The notes below the pieces were generated by a model that searched no databases, was not told where the DNA came from, and saw nothing but the letters and a program-made list of their open reading frames with translations. A stretch of DNA of 64,000 bases from DAOUJI01 sp965237875 (GTDB lineage Bacteria > Chloroflexota > Dehalococcoidia > Lucifugimonadales > JAGWBF01). This document shows, one piece after another, positions 1 through 8,200 of the stretch (the stretch's first letter is position 1; every line of letters begins with the position of its first letter). The DNA lies in contig CBDEGP010000002.1 in the NCBI GenBank assembly GCA_965237875.1, positions 1,426,001 through 1,490,000 on the forward strand, read 5' to 3'. Position numbers and translations under genes: made by a program.

Positions 1-494
1 ACCAGGTCGGCGTTCACCTTCCCCAGCCCTCTCAGCGCTTCGTTGGGAGAAGGTATGAATGCCCTGTGAGCTTCCCGCTTCGCCTCCTCGTCCGCGTCGT
101 GGAACCTCTCCAGGTAGCGGAACACCGCAGACTCCGACGGCACGCTCCGTCGACGCTCCACACGCCATCTCTCCAGGAGCGCCCTGCGCTCTCTGCCACC
201 CATGCCCCAACTCTCGATCTCGCGAATCACCCTGCACAGCCCTTCGTCCTTCTCGAGGATGTCCAGGTCGGACACTGACTCGCCCCCTGCCAGGTTCAGC
301 AGTATCAGCGAGGTGACTATCTGGCTGTCCGTCCAGCCCTGTCCACACCCCCGTAGTCCAACGTGGCGCTCTGCCGATGACCTCAAGCCGGACGCGTGTA
401 TCAACTCCAGGTACGTCATCAGCCCCGACAGCCCCGTCATACCCGTCGAACTCTTCTCCTGCTCGTACTGGAACGGCAGTAAGCCTTGCCTCAT
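1..494 (-). CDS. IS1380-family transposase, N-terminal part (runs off the left edge)
   Basis: The minus strand is open from an ATG at 494 through the left window edge (about 164 residues, no stop). It begins MRQGLLPFQYEQEK and contains DSQIVTSLILLNLAGGESV followed by a D-LEKDEG segment, the typical start of IS1380-group DDE transposases. The DDE catalytic core would lie beyond the window. The reading frame is intact over the visible part, unlike the other transposase pieces here, so this may be a recent insertion. Family assignment rests on motif recognition; I could not find the terminal inverted repeat with confidence in 495-600. Confidence 0.82.
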   Translation of the reverse strand, partial: MRQGLLPFQYEQEKSSTGMTGLSGLMTYLELIHASGLRSSAERHVGLRGCGQGWTDSQIVTSLILLNLAGGESVSDLDILEKDEGLCRVIREIESWGMGGRERRALLERWRVERRRSVPSESAVFRYLERFHDADEEAKREAHRAFIPSPNEALRGLGKVNADL

Positions 495-706
495 AATAGG
501 TGCACCTCGTTGGTGATCGTTTCTCTCTTCCAAAAAACATCTTAGCCCCCTTCACGGCGGGCTCCAACGAGGTCTTCCTCTCACCTAGGTGGGGAATCTA
601 AGTCAAGGGCTTTCCGTTGCGAACAGTTCCCAGGGGAGTTATCATGACAGCCAGGTTTATCAACAACCGGGCAACAGCCAGGCCGAGGCAAGCTCAGGAG
701 GCGTCC

Positions 707-1633
707 ATGAGCATACGCGTAGGGTACATGCCGAGCGGATACCCCGCCGGCGAAGAAGGCAAAAGCCATCTGAAGCGTCTGGTGGAAGTGGGAGACGAGT
801 ATGGCTACGACTCGATATGGCTTTCCGACAGGGTCGTAGGGGAGAGGTTCAGCCTCGAGCCCATGATCGCCATGGGCATGGTTGCGGGCTATTCGGAGAC
901 GCTGAAGTTTGGCACCAGCGTGCTTCAGCTCCCCATCCGGAGTCCCGTGGTGCTGGCCAAGGAGATGGCCACGCTGGACTACCTTTCCGACGGCCGCTTT
1001 CTGCCGGCCATCGGCCTGGGCCAGGAAGACCCCAGGGAGTACGAGGCCTGCGGCGTCGCCAAGGAGGACCGGGGCAAGCGCACCGACGAGGCTATGGAGG
1101 TCATGCGCCGCCTGTGGCACGAGGACAACGTCACCCACGAGGGAAGGTTCTACACCCTCCACGACGTGACGGTTACGCCTAAACCTGTGCAGGAACCCTC
1201 CCTTCCCGTTTGGGTTGGAGGGCGAAGCAAAGCGGCCCAAAGGCGGGTCGGGCGCATGGGGGACGGATGGCTGGTCTCCTTTGCCACTCCCGACGAGGTG
1301 GCGCAGGGCATCGAGGTGGTGTTTGAAACGGCTGATGAGCATGGACGGTCCGTGGACGAGGACCACGTGGGAGCCCTGATAGGCTTCTACATAGCGTCTT
1401 CCAAAGAAGACGCCGAACGGCGGGCCGAGGGTTACCTGACCCGGGTGCGCGACGACGCCCACTTCACGGAGTATACGGCCCTGGGCGCCCCGGACGAGGT
1501 CCTAGACCTGGTGCAGCAGTACCTGAAAGCGGGAGCTTCCAAGTTCGTCATGCGTCCCACTTGCCCGCCGGAAGAGACCGTGGAGCAGCTGGAGCTCTTC
1601 GGCAAAGAGGTCCTCCCCAACTTCCACGGCTAG
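707..1633 (+). CDS. LLM-class flavin/F420-dependent oxidoreductase
   Basis: 308-residue protein of the luciferase-like monooxygenase superfamily (TIM barrel using FMN or F420). Family marks: the N-terminal strand IRVGYMPSG, EYGYDSIWLSD near residue 35, the barrel segment SPVVLAKEMATLDYLSDGR, GLGQEDPREYEACG, and VTPKPVQEPSLPVWVGG. I chose the ATG at 707 because CAGGAG lies 6 nt upstream and the first beta strand starts immediately after it; an upstream ATG at 617 adds 30 residues unlike the family. The substrate cannot be told. It stands alone between two transposase pieces. Confidence 0.88.
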   Translation: MSIRVGYMPSGYPAGEEGKSHLKRLVEVGDEYGYDSIWLSDRVVGERFSLEPMIAMGMVAGYSETLKFGTSVLQLPIRSPVVLAKEMATLDYLSDGRFLPAIGLGQEDPREYEACGVAKEDRGKRTDEAMEVMRRLWHEDNVTHEGRFYTLHDVTVTPKPVQEPSLPVWVGGRSKAAQRRVGRMGDGWLVSFATPDEVAQGIEVVFETADEHGRSVDEDHVGALIGFYIASSKEDAERRAEGYLTRVRDDAHFTEYTALGAPDEVLDLVQQYLKAGASKFVMRPTCPPEETVEQLELFGKEVLPNFHG

Positions 1634-1673
1634 GCCGTTTGACGAATTACTGCGGCCCCTGAGTCCGGATGGT

Positions 1674-1829
1674 CTACACTTCTACAACGACGAACGGCCT
1701 CATCAGTCTCTGGAGTATGAGACGCCTTATCAGGTGTTCGAGGCCGGGAACATACCCATGGACAACGCTGATACAGAACTCGGGTCACACGAAAGGAGGG
1801 ATGTTGGCCCACAGCTTGTACTTGTCTAG
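1674..1829 (+). pseudogene. Remnant of IS3-type transposase C-terminus
   Basis: One frame reads FYNDERPHQSLEYETPYQVFE and stops at 1827-1829. The YN-ERPHQSL-Y-TP block is the hallmark end of the IS3/IS481 integrase-core transposase. No preceding DDE core is present, so only the last 30 or so residues survive. Confidence 0.75.
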
Positions 1830-1907
1830 GATTGAGCCAGCCCTCTTTTTTATTCGACCTCATAACTGTACACAATATTAACTCAATCAGCTGACCGGAG
1901 GCATATA

Positions 1908-2750
1908 ATGCAACCCCTCCCAATACGAGACCGTGGCTACGCGCATCCCGAGTTACTTGCGGAAACGGATTGGCTAGCCGACCACCTCACCGATCCGAAA
2001 CTACGGGTGATCGACGCAAGACAGCCGGAGCAATACGCCGCCAACCACGTGCCGGGGGCGGTCAGCTTGAGTGGCTTTGGTGGGATCCCGAGGGCGCCTA
2101 ATGAGGACATGGCCAGCCCTGATGAGTTCGCCAGTGTAGCAGGCAATCTAGGTATCAGCAACGACATGACCGTCGTCGTATACGACGCACCCAGTCAGAT
2201 GATGGGAATGGTTGCCTGGGCGTTCCTCTACTACGGCCACTTGGACGTACGTATACTGGACGGCGGCCTCGCGAAGTGGTCCCGCGAACACCGGCCAATC
2301 TCGACCCAAGTAGTAGACTATCCACATGCCACTTTTGTTCCCAAACCGCAGGAAGCGCTCTACTGCTCACTGAATCAGGTAAGATCGGCTGTAAGCCATC
2401 CGAAGACCATCTTCTGGGATGTGCGCAGCATGGAGGAATTCGAAGGGACTAGGGCCGGGTTTGGACCACCGGTTCGGACGGGCAGGATTCCAGGCGCGGT
2501 CCATCTCGACTGGAGGGAACTGTTTGACCATGATACGAACACGCTCAAGCCAGCGAAGGAGCTACGTGCTCTCCTCGCGTCGCGGGGCATCGCCCCTGAC
2601 TATGAGATCGACACCTATTGACACGGTGGTGCGCGGGCGGCGCTCGCGACGATCGTGCTCAAGATTCTCGGCTACGAAAAGGCACGGACCTATGCTGGGT
2701 CTTACGGCCAATGGGCCAGGCAGGAAGATACGTCGGTGGAGTCTGGCTAG
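1908..2750 (+). CDS. Tandem-rhodanese sulfurtransferase with in-frame UGA at the catalytic cysteine position
   Basis: Thiosulfate/3-mercaptopyruvate sulfurtransferase family. The N-terminal rhodanese domain includes LRVIDARQPEQYAANHVPGA; the second includes FWDVRSMEEFEG and GRIPGAVHLDW. The frame meets TGA at 2619-2621 (codon 238). Without any shift it then continues as HGGARAALATIVLKILGYE...YAGSYGQWARQED and ends at TAG 2748-2750, giving 280 codons, the normal family length. In homologs the residue at that spot, in TYC-GG-RAA, is the active-site cysteine. The UGA therefore either encodes selenocysteine or is a nonsense mutation killing the enzyme. Start ATG 1908 follows GGAGGC. If translation stops at the UGA, the product is a 237-residue inactive protein. 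Confidence 0.8.
2632..2648 (+). other. Possible bacterial SECIS-like hairpin after the UGA
   Basis: A 7-bp stem (one G-U pair), CGCGGGC/GCTCGCG, closes a GGC triloop at 2639-2641. The loop starts 17 nt after the UGA of the rhodanese gene. Known bacterial SECIS elements have a short stem whose apical loop sits roughly 16-37 nt downstream and carries a G in its first two positions, so this fits, but such hairpins arise easily in GC-rich coding sequence. Confidence 0.35.
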
Positions 2751-2815
2751 ATTTGGCAGCGTCGATAATAGTTGTGTAAACGACGTCAGGCGGTGACCTG
2801 GGACGGAACAGGAAA

Positions 2816-3460
2816 GTGCGGAACTATGGTCTACACAACCGGCGTGTGTTGTGGGTTGCATTCAGTGCGGTTATCGCCCTGTCGGCTGCAGCGGTCGGCA
2901 GCTACTATGGCTTCGTTGTGCGAGACAACGATTCCGCCAAACATGGGCTTCCACAGTATGCCGTTGGGGCCGAGAACGTAACATGGTCTGACGCATACGT
3001 AGGACAGCCGGACGACTTTTCGGCAGAATTGGGAAGATCGGACCTGGTTGTAGAAGGGGTACTCGACGAACTGTACCCTGCGCGGTGGACCACCGTCGAT
3101 CCCGCTGGTCCGGGCAGTATTACAAAAGAAATTGCGAAGAATGTCGCGATCCACATTCGTACACCGGTCAGGCTTTCGGTGAAGCGAGTTTTCAAAGGGG
3201 AGTCCGTCGGTGACGTTATCAAGTTTTCATTCGTAGGCGGACGGGTTGGCGATACGGCTCAGGTCTTTACTTGGAATGAGGTCTTCGAAGAAGGCAGTCG
3301 GATCATTGTATTCCTGGGAAAAGGGGAGCCCGGCAGCGCTGCCCATAATGTGGACCCGCAAGGTCTCTATCCGAGGATGCATCTAGTTGTTAAGGGTGAT
3401 GTTGCCCAAGGGCCAATCAAAGATATTCCAATGACCGAACTCTTGCAGCAACTCCAGTAA
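2816..3460 (+). CDS. Membrane-anchored or secreted protein of unknown function
   Basis: 214 residues from a GTG start preceded by GGAACAGGA. After a short basic N-terminus (RNYGLHNRR) comes one hydrophobic segment at about residues 11-35, which would act as an uncleaved anchor or a signal peptide. The rest looks like a soluble beta-rich extracytoplasmic domain with DLVVEGVLDELYPARW, RLSVKRVFKGESVGDVIKF and EGSRIIVFLGKG. That pattern is often seen in exported proteins, but I cannot name the family. It stands alone, just upstream of the trpS T-box promoter. Confidence 0.6.
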   Translation: MRNYGLHNRRVLWVAFSAVIALSAAAVGSYYGFVVRDNDSAKHGLPQYAVGAENVTWSDAYVGQPDDFSAELGRSDLVVEGVLDELYPARWTTVDPAGPGSITKEIAKNVAIHIRTPVRLSVKRVFKGESVGDVIKFSFVGGRVGDTAQVFTWNEVFEEGSRIIVFLGKGEPGSAAHNVDPQGLYPRMHLVVKGDVAQGPIKDIPMTELLQQLQ

Positions 3461-3477
3461 TGTGCGGCCCGCACGAA

Positions 3478-3507
3478 TTGACATGCCTGGGGCGGTGTTT
3501 ATATACT
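3478..3507 (+). promoter_or_regulatory. Sigma70-type promoter of the trpS T-box transcript
   Basis: TTGACA (3478-3483), 18-nt spacer, TATACT (3502-3507). It lies immediately before the T-box leader. Confidence 0.75.
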
Positions 3508-3513
3508 CGACGC

Positions 3514-3832
3514 ATACAGACAAAGGCTGTGAAGAGGAGTAGTAGGTTTTCAAGCGGGGCTACAGAGAGCCGGGTAAGATGAGAGCCGGCGCCGGCGCGA
3601 AAGCTGAATGGACCTCGGAGCCGCAGGGCGAAAACTCCCTTCGCTTGAGCGGGGAACAGTAGCCCGAGCCGGGTGGAGCCCGTTACAGGTCCGCGGCACG
3701 GAGGGCGGCGCATCCCTCCCTGCCGGTTGAGACGCCCCAAGCGGCCGCGCACGACACATCAAGCCGCAGGGCAATAAGGGTGGCGCCGCGGGAACGTCCC
3801 GTCCCTTGAGGACAGGGCGTTTTTTTATTGCG
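3514..3832 (+). promoter_or_regulatory. T-box riboswitch, tryptophan type, controlling trpS
   Basis: About 320 nt of leader between a promoter and trpS. The T-box core AATAAGGGTGGCGCCGCG lies at 3773-3790, and a Stem I segment has AGAGAGCC and GCTGAATGGACC. The specifier codon appears to be TGG (3609-3611), flanked by A as usual, which matches tRNA-Trp. The antiterminator bulge reads TGGC, so the variable base is C, complementary to the G discriminator of bacterial tRNA-Trp. Uncharged tRNA-Trp would stabilise the antiterminator and allow trpS transcription. Boundaries are approximate. Confidence 0.9.
3795..3826 (+). terminator. Intrinsic terminator of the T-box
   Basis: Stem CGTCCCGTCC (3795-3804) pairs with GGACAGGGCG (3810-3819) with one mismatch and one G-U pair, followed by T7. 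It would form in the alternative state to the antiterminator. Confidence 0.85.
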
Positions 3833-3880
3833 CCGTAATGCGCTTATGGGCGGGTCATATTGGGGGAAACAAGGAGTGCA

Positions 3881-4900
3881 ATGACCAACGGCAAGAGACG
3901 GATACTGACCGGAATGCGTCCCACCGGAAAGCTCCACCTGGGACACTATGCAGGAGCCCTGGAGAACTGGATCCGGCTCCAGCACGAGCACCAATGCTTC
4001 TTCCTAATCGCCGACTACCAGGCGCTTGGGGACCACATCGGAGACATTGCCGGAATACGCCGGTCGGTGATCGACGTGGCCACGGACTGGCTGGCGGTGG
4101 GGCTTGACCCGGAGGAGAACGCCTTCGTGGTCCAGAGCTATGTGCCTGAGCACGCCGAGCTGACCATGTACATGGCCATGCTCACTTCCCTGGGCCGGCT
4201 CCAGCGCAATCCGACCCTGAAGAGCGAGATGGCCCAACTGGCTGATGAGAAGACCGAGATCACCCTGGGGTTCTTCAACTACCCGGTGAGCCAGGTGGCC
4301 GACATCCTGCTGCCCAAGGGAGAGCTGGTCCCCGTAGGAGAGGACCAGGCACCCCACATAGAGTTTGCCAGGGAGTTGGCCCGCAAGTTTAACCGGACTT
4401 ACGGCCAGGTGTTTCCTGAGCCCCGTGCCATGGTGGGCAGGGTGCCCCGTCTGGTGGGCGTCGACGGGCAGGCCAAGATGAGCAAGAGCCTCGACAACGC
4501 CATCTACCTGTCCGACGACTCCAAGACCGTCGAGAACAAGATAAAGCGCATGGTCACCGACGTCACGGGAAAGAACCCGCGGCTCAAGGCCACCGACCCC
4601 GGCGTAGTTGAGTACAACCCGGTCTTCCTATACCACGACGCCTTCAACCCCGACGCCCAAGAGGTGGAGGACCTGAAGGACCGCTACAGGAAGGGCGGCG
4701 TGAGCGACGCAGAGGTGAAACAGACGCTGGTCAAGGCCCTGAACAACTTCCTGGACCCCATCCGCGAGAGGCGGGCCTACTACGAGTCCCGCCCCGGTGA
4801 AGTGCACGAGGCCATAGACTCAGGGACCAAGCGGGCCAAGGCCATAGCCGAGAATACTATGCAAGAGGTCCGGGAGGCCATGCAGGTCATATACACGTGA
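3881..4900 (+). CDS. trpS: Tryptophanyl-tRNA synthetase
   Basis: 339 residues, class I aminoacyl-tRNA synthetase charging tRNA-Trp in the cytoplasm. The HIGH-type signature is GKLHLGHYAGAL near residue 15 and the KMSKS signature is GQAKMSKSLDNAIYL near residue 195; LPKGELVPVGEDQ and LARKFNRTYG belong to the Trp-binding core. ATG 3881 is chosen because AAGGAG lies 5 nt before it; a GTG at 3860 has no such site. Expression is set by the T-box leader. The length is usual for the family. Confidence 0.96.
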   Translation: MTNGKRRILTGMRPTGKLHLGHYAGALENWIRLQHEHQCFFLIADYQALGDHIGDIAGIRRSVIDVATDWLAVGLDPEENAFVVQSYVPEHAELTMYMAMLTSLGRLQRNPTLKSEMAQLADEKTEITLGFFNYPVSQVADILLPKGELVPVGEDQAPHIEFARELARKFNRTYGQVFPEPRAMVGRVPRLVGVDGQAKMSKSLDNAIYLSDDSKTVENKIKRMVTDVTGKNPRLKATDPGVVEYNPVFLYHDAFNPDAQEVEDLKDRYRKGGVSDAEVKQTLVKALNNFLDPIRERRAYYESRPGEVHEAIDSGTKRAKAIAENTMQEVREAMQVIYT

Positions 4901-4950
4901 GGCACAAGGGAACTGCCCCTTCGCCCCTGGCGGGACCTGTGCATAACCTC

Positions 4951-4978
4951 CGTCATTCCGGCGGAGGCCGGAATCCAG
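4951..4978. repeat. Dispersed GTCATTCCGGC-type repeat, copy 1
   Basis: CGTCATTCCGGCG-AGGCCGGAATCCAG, with internal palindrome ATTCCGGC/GCCGGAAT, differs from the copy at 11262-11289 in a single base. It sits between trpS and trpE. Confidence 0.75.
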
Positions 4979-5014
4979 GGCCTCGCCCGGAGCTGGAGAA
5001 CGCCCTCACCCCAG

Positions 5015-5035
5015 CCCTCTCCCAAAGGGAGAGGG
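5015..5035. repeat. Perfect 9-bp inverted repeat in the trpS-trpE gap
   Basis: CCCTCTCCC, AAA, GGGAGAGGG. It lies within a GC-rich tract and is not followed by a T run, so it is more likely part of a dispersed intergenic repeat than a terminator. Confidence 0.5.
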
Positions 5036-5134
5036 GGTTACGCAAAGGTCTCAGGGAGAATGCCGCTTCCCCCTGGCAAGTCCGTCTTTCCCGCTAAAAC
5101 GGCAATCAGCCGCCCGGATTAGGAGCGCTCAGAC

Positions 5135-6589
5135 ATGTATAGACCAACCCTTGACGAAGTGAAGGCCATGGAGGGCCGGGGCAACCTGGTCCCCATATAT
5201 CGCGAGATCGAGGCTGACCTGGAGACACCGGTCTCCGCCTATTTGAAGGTGGCCCGGTCTCCCTACTCCTTCCTGCTGGAGAGCGTGGAAGGCGGGGAGA
5301 AGCTGGCCCGGTACAGTTTCATAGGCACGGACCCCTACAAGATTCTCAAGACGGGCAAAGGCACTGCTGAGGGCGCCGTGGACCCCCTGATACCCATCAA
5401 GGCGGAGATGGACAAGCATAAGCTCATCCCCACACTGGACCTGCCCAGGTTCCACGGTGGAGGGGTGGGATACCTGGCATACGATGTAGTCAGATATTTC
5501 GAGCCAAGGCTTAAAGAGCCTCCGCAGGACACCCTGGGTCTCCCCGAGTCCATATTCATGTTCAACGACACTCTCCTGGTTTTCGACCATCTGGCCCACA
5601 CCATTAAAGTCGTCAGCCACGTGTTTCTGGACGAAGACGGCGACGTGGACGCCGCTTACGGCGCCGCCGTGGAGAAAATAGAACGCATGGTGAGCAGGCT
5701 TGCAGACCCCCTCGAAGTCCCCCGCTCCCTGGGTGTGGACCTCTCCGGGGCGGGCCGGCCTGTGGAGTCGAGCTTCACCCAGGCGGAGTATGAAGCAGCC
5801 GTGGAGCGTGCGGTGGAATACACCCACGCGGGAGACGTCATCCAGGTTGTCCCCTCGCAACGGTTGCGGCGCAGGACCGACGCCCATCCCTTCCAGATAT
5901 ACCGCGCCCTGCGTTCCATCAACCCGTCTCCGTACATGTATTACCTGGATCTGGGGGACATCCACATAGCGGGCGCATCCATCGAGACCCTGGTCCGGGC
6001 TGAAGACGGAGTCATAGTCACCCATCCCATCGCGGGCACCCGGCCCAGAGGGAGCTCTCCCGCGGAGGACTCGGCGCTGGAGGAGGAGCTCAAGACCAGC
6101 GAGAAGCAGCGCGCCGAGCACATCATGCTGGTGGACTTGGCCCGGAACGACGTGGGGCGGGTCAGCGTTCCGGGTTCGGTGCACGTTCCCGACCTGATGT
6201 ACGTGGAGAAGTATTCCAGGGTCATGCACCTGGTGTCCCACGTAGAGGGGCGGCTCAAGCCTGAGCTTAACGCTTATGACGCCCTGCGGGCGTGCTTCCC
6301 GGCGGGGACTCTCTCCGGGGCCCCGAAGATCAGAGCGATGGAGATCATCAGCGAGCTGGAGGGCGATAAGAGGGGCCCATACGGCGGAGCGGTGGGCTAC
6401 TTCAGCTTTTCGGGCAACGTGGACACTGCCATAGTCCTGAGGACGGCGGTGATCAAGGACGGAGTGGCATACGTGCAGGCGGGCGGAGGAGTCGTCGCCG
6501 ACTCCACACCCACCGACGAGTACGAGGAGACCCTCCACAAAGCCAGCGCCCTGCTCCGTGCCATCGACAAGGCCGAGGGCCTGGCGTAG
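5135..6589 (+). CDS. trpE: Anthranilate synthase component I
   Basis: 484 residues. It converts chorismate to anthranilate using ammonia delivered by TrpG (8201-8779). The chorismate-binding domain carries HPIAGTRPRG, ELKTSEKQRAEHIMLVDLARND, SRVMHLVSHVEG, LRACFPAGTLSGAPKIRAM and YGGAVGYFSFSGN. The N-terminal regulatory domain includes SPYSFLLESVEGGEKLARYS; the SFLLES block is the tryptophan feedback site, so the enzyme is probably Trp-inhibited. Start ATG 5135 follows AGGAGCG at 5121-5127. It is first of a scattered trp set in which unrelated genes separate E from G. Confidence 0.96.
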   Translation: MYRPTLDEVKAMEGRGNLVPIYREIEADLETPVSAYLKVARSPYSFLLESVEGGEKLARYSFIGTDPYKILKTGKGTAEGAVDPLIPIKAEMDKHKLIPTLDLPRFHGGGVGYLAYDVVRYFEPRLKEPPQDTLGLPESIFMFNDTLLVFDHLAHTIKVVSHVFLDEDGDVDAAYGAAVEKIERMVSRLADPLEVPRSLGVDLSGAGRPVESSFTQAEYEAAVERAVEYTHAGDVIQVVPSQRLRRRTDAHPFQIYRALRSINPSPYMYYLDLGDIHIAGASIETLVRAEDGVIVTHPIAGTRPRGSSPAEDSALEEELKTSEKQRAEHIMLVDLARNDVGRVSVPGSVHVPDLMYVEKYSRVMHLVSHVEGRLKPELNAYDALRACFPAGTLSGAPKIRAMEIISELEGDKRGPYGGAVGYFSFSGNVDTAIVLRTAVIKDGVAYVQAGGGVVADSTPTDEYEETLHKASALLRAIDKAEGLA

Positions 6590-6687
6590 GCCGGAATCCG
6601 GGGTGCGGGCTGGTCCGGCGTCATGACCGTACCTTTATCGAAGTAGACTGGATTAAGCGTGTGATAGACTATCCAGCAAGAGAAGCC

Positions 6688-6885
6688 ATGAAGATTAAAT
6701 GCTTCAGGGACACGGACACTCTGTATATCAAGCTTTGCGGCGCCGAAGTGGACGAGACGCGAGACCTGGACGAAAACACCCTTCTCGACCTGGACGGCGA
6801 GGGGCGCCTCTGCGGCATCACCATTGAGCACGCCAGCGATCGCATGGAGATTCCCTCGTTCTCCTACGAGCAAATCCCGGCCTGA
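6688..6885 (+). CDS. DUF2283 family small protein
   Basis: 65 residues: MKIKCFRDTDTLYIKL, then a Glu/Asp-rich middle (DETRDLDENTLLDLDGEG) and LCGITIEHAS. This is the compact beta-sheet pattern of DUF2283, whose members have D-D-LYI and I-IEHAS blocks and often lie beside toxin-antitoxin genes. ATG 6688 fits the family start; a GTG at 6661 would add nine unrelated residues. Function unknown. It precedes the MNT/HEPN pair by 44 nt and may belong with it. Confidence 0.75.
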   Translation: MKIKCFRDTDTLYIKLCGAEVDETRDLDENTLLDLDGEGRLCGITIEHASDRMEIPSFSYEQIPA

Positions 6886-6929
6886 TGCACACTTTACCAG
6901 GATGATAGATGCCCGGAGGGCGTGACCGG

Positions 6930-7265
6930 ATGTTGAATTTGACGACTGCCGAACAGGCTTGGCTGGACCAATATCGGCGCGAGCTTCGAGAGCGTTTCCC
7001 GGGGAACGTGGAGGACGTCGTTATTTTCGGCTCGAAAGCCCGGGGTGACGACCGTCCTGACAGTGACGTGGACGTGTTGGTGGTCCTCCGGGAAGGAGGC
7101 CGGCAAATTAAGAGGGAAGCCCGTCTTCTGGGACACCGGCTCGCGGCTGCGTCGGATGCCGTGCCGTCAATCCTGGTTTACACCGACGCCGAATGGCAAG
7201 AGCGGGCAAGAGACGGCTCGCCATTTTACCGAGCTGTGATGCGTGACGGAGTGCACGTGTTATGA
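6930..7265 (+). CDS. Minimal nucleotidyltransferase (MNT) of an HEPN/MNT pair
   Basis: 111 residues. VIFGSKARGDDRPDSDVDVLVVL near residues 32-54 carries the GS-x-ARG motif and the catalytic D-x-D of pol-beta-type nucleotidyltransferases. In HEPN/MNT systems the MNT protein is the antitoxin, in studied cases AMPylating the HEPN toxin. Start ATG 6930 has GGAGGG 9 nt upstream; an ATG at 6909 has no clear site. The stop overlaps the next start by 4 nt (ATGA), indicating translational coupling. Confidence 0.85.
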   Translation: MLNLTTAEQAWLDQYRRELRERFPGNVEDVVIFGSKARGDDRPDSDVDVLVVLREGGRQIKREARLLGHRLAAASDAVPSILVYTDAEWQERARDGSPFYRAVMRDGVHVL

Positions 7266-7654
7266 ACCAAGCGGTTGCCGGAGAGTGGAAACGTGCTAGG
7301 CAAAGTCTCGGAGCGGCATGGTCGTGCCATCGCGACGGGTACCATGCGGACTCGATTTCAAGAGCCTACTACGCAACACTGCACGCTGCCAAGGCAGCTT
7401 TAGAGCTTCAAGGTGCATCGTCGGAAAGACACACTGACGTGAGACGTATGTTTAGACTGCATCTCGTCAAGGCCGGCTTGGTCGAAGCGCAATGGTTAGA
7501 TGTGATTGCGGTGGGGTCCGATGAACGCATACATTCGGACTACGACGCGACGGCGGTTTTCGACGAAGAGGACTCCCACGAAGCATGTCAACGCAGCGAG
7601 GCGTTTCTCAATCGCATCCGGTTGCTGCTCGGCGGAGCCGTTCCCCAAGAGTAA
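7262..7654 (+). CDS. HEPN domain protein (probable toxin of the pair)
   Basis: 130 residues, helical. The signature RAYYATLHAAKAAL near residue 36 contains the HEPN R-x(4-6)-H motif, which in active members is an RNase site. The remainder, RLHLVKAGLVEA and a C-terminal acidic helix, fits the S-x-RAYYA subfamily that pairs with MNT proteins. It is translationally coupled to the MNT gene. The pair sits between trpE and trpG, an odd location that suggests insertion into the trp region. Confidence 0.83.
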   Translation: MNQAVAGEWKRARQSLGAAWSCHRDGYHADSISRAYYATLHAAKAALELQGASSERHTDVRRMFRLHLVKAGLVEAQWLDVIAVGSDERIHSDYDATAVFDEEDSHEACQRSEAFLNRIRLLLGGAVPQE

Positions 7655-7748
7655 TTGGGAGACGAGTAAGCTCTGGACGGTGTCCCACAGTTGGGTGGGC
7701 AACGTGAATGCACAACGGTTAAATCCAAAAGGAGAGTAGGAGAGTGAA

Positions 7749-8195
7749 ATGCTGAAGTCGTTTTATCACACGGGGTTCGTGGTCAAGAATCTGGAGGATT
7801 CGGTGCAGTTCTACACCGAGGTAATGGGCCTCAACCTAAAGCGAGAAGCGTTCGAGGCCACCGGCGAGACCACGGAGCAGGTGACGGGTCTCAAGGGCGT
7901 GACCATGAAGGTGGCCTTCGTCGACTTGAAGAACGGCCATCACCTGGAACTCATCGAGTACGTCTACCCCCCGGGCACGGAGGCCCACACCAACATAAAC
8001 GACCTGGGGGCGGCCCACATAGCCTTCTACGTAGAACGGGCGGAAGAGCTCTACGAGTCAGCCAGCGCCAAAGGCGTGAAGTTCGTCAACTCTCCGGCGT
8101 ACCGTTACAACGACGAGGGTGAAATCACCCGCAAGACCTTCTACGCCAGGGACCCGGACGGCAACTGGCTGGAGTTCATAGAGGCGTTGGAGTAG
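7749..8195 (+). CDS. VOC (glyoxalase/bleomycin-resistance fold) family protein
   Basis: 148 residues. FYHTGFVVKNLEDSVQFYTEVMGL opens the first beta-alpha-beta-beta-beta unit and AHIAFYVERAEELYESASAKG the second, ending RDPDGNWLEFIE. Likely metal ligands of the VOC fold are His8, Glu67 (HHLELIE), His95 and Glu145 (LEFIE). The fold covers lyases, dioxygenases and isomerases and the substrate is not evident. It ends 5 nt before trpG and is probably co-transcribed with it. GGAGAGTAGGAGAG lies upstream. Confidence 0.85.
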   Translation: MLKSFYHTGFVVKNLEDSVQFYTEVMGLNLKREAFEATGETTEQVTGLKGVTMKVAFVDLKNGHHLELIEYVYPPGTEAHTNINDLGAAHIAFYVERAEELYESASAKGVKFVNSPAYRYNDEGEITRKTFYARDPDGNWLEFIEALE

Positions 8196-8200
8196 CCGCC

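Noticed and set aside
5129..6538. A 469-codon open frame on the minus strand opposite trpE
   Set aside because: It is the antisense shadow of a GC-rich gene with clear TrpE motifs; the translation has no family features.
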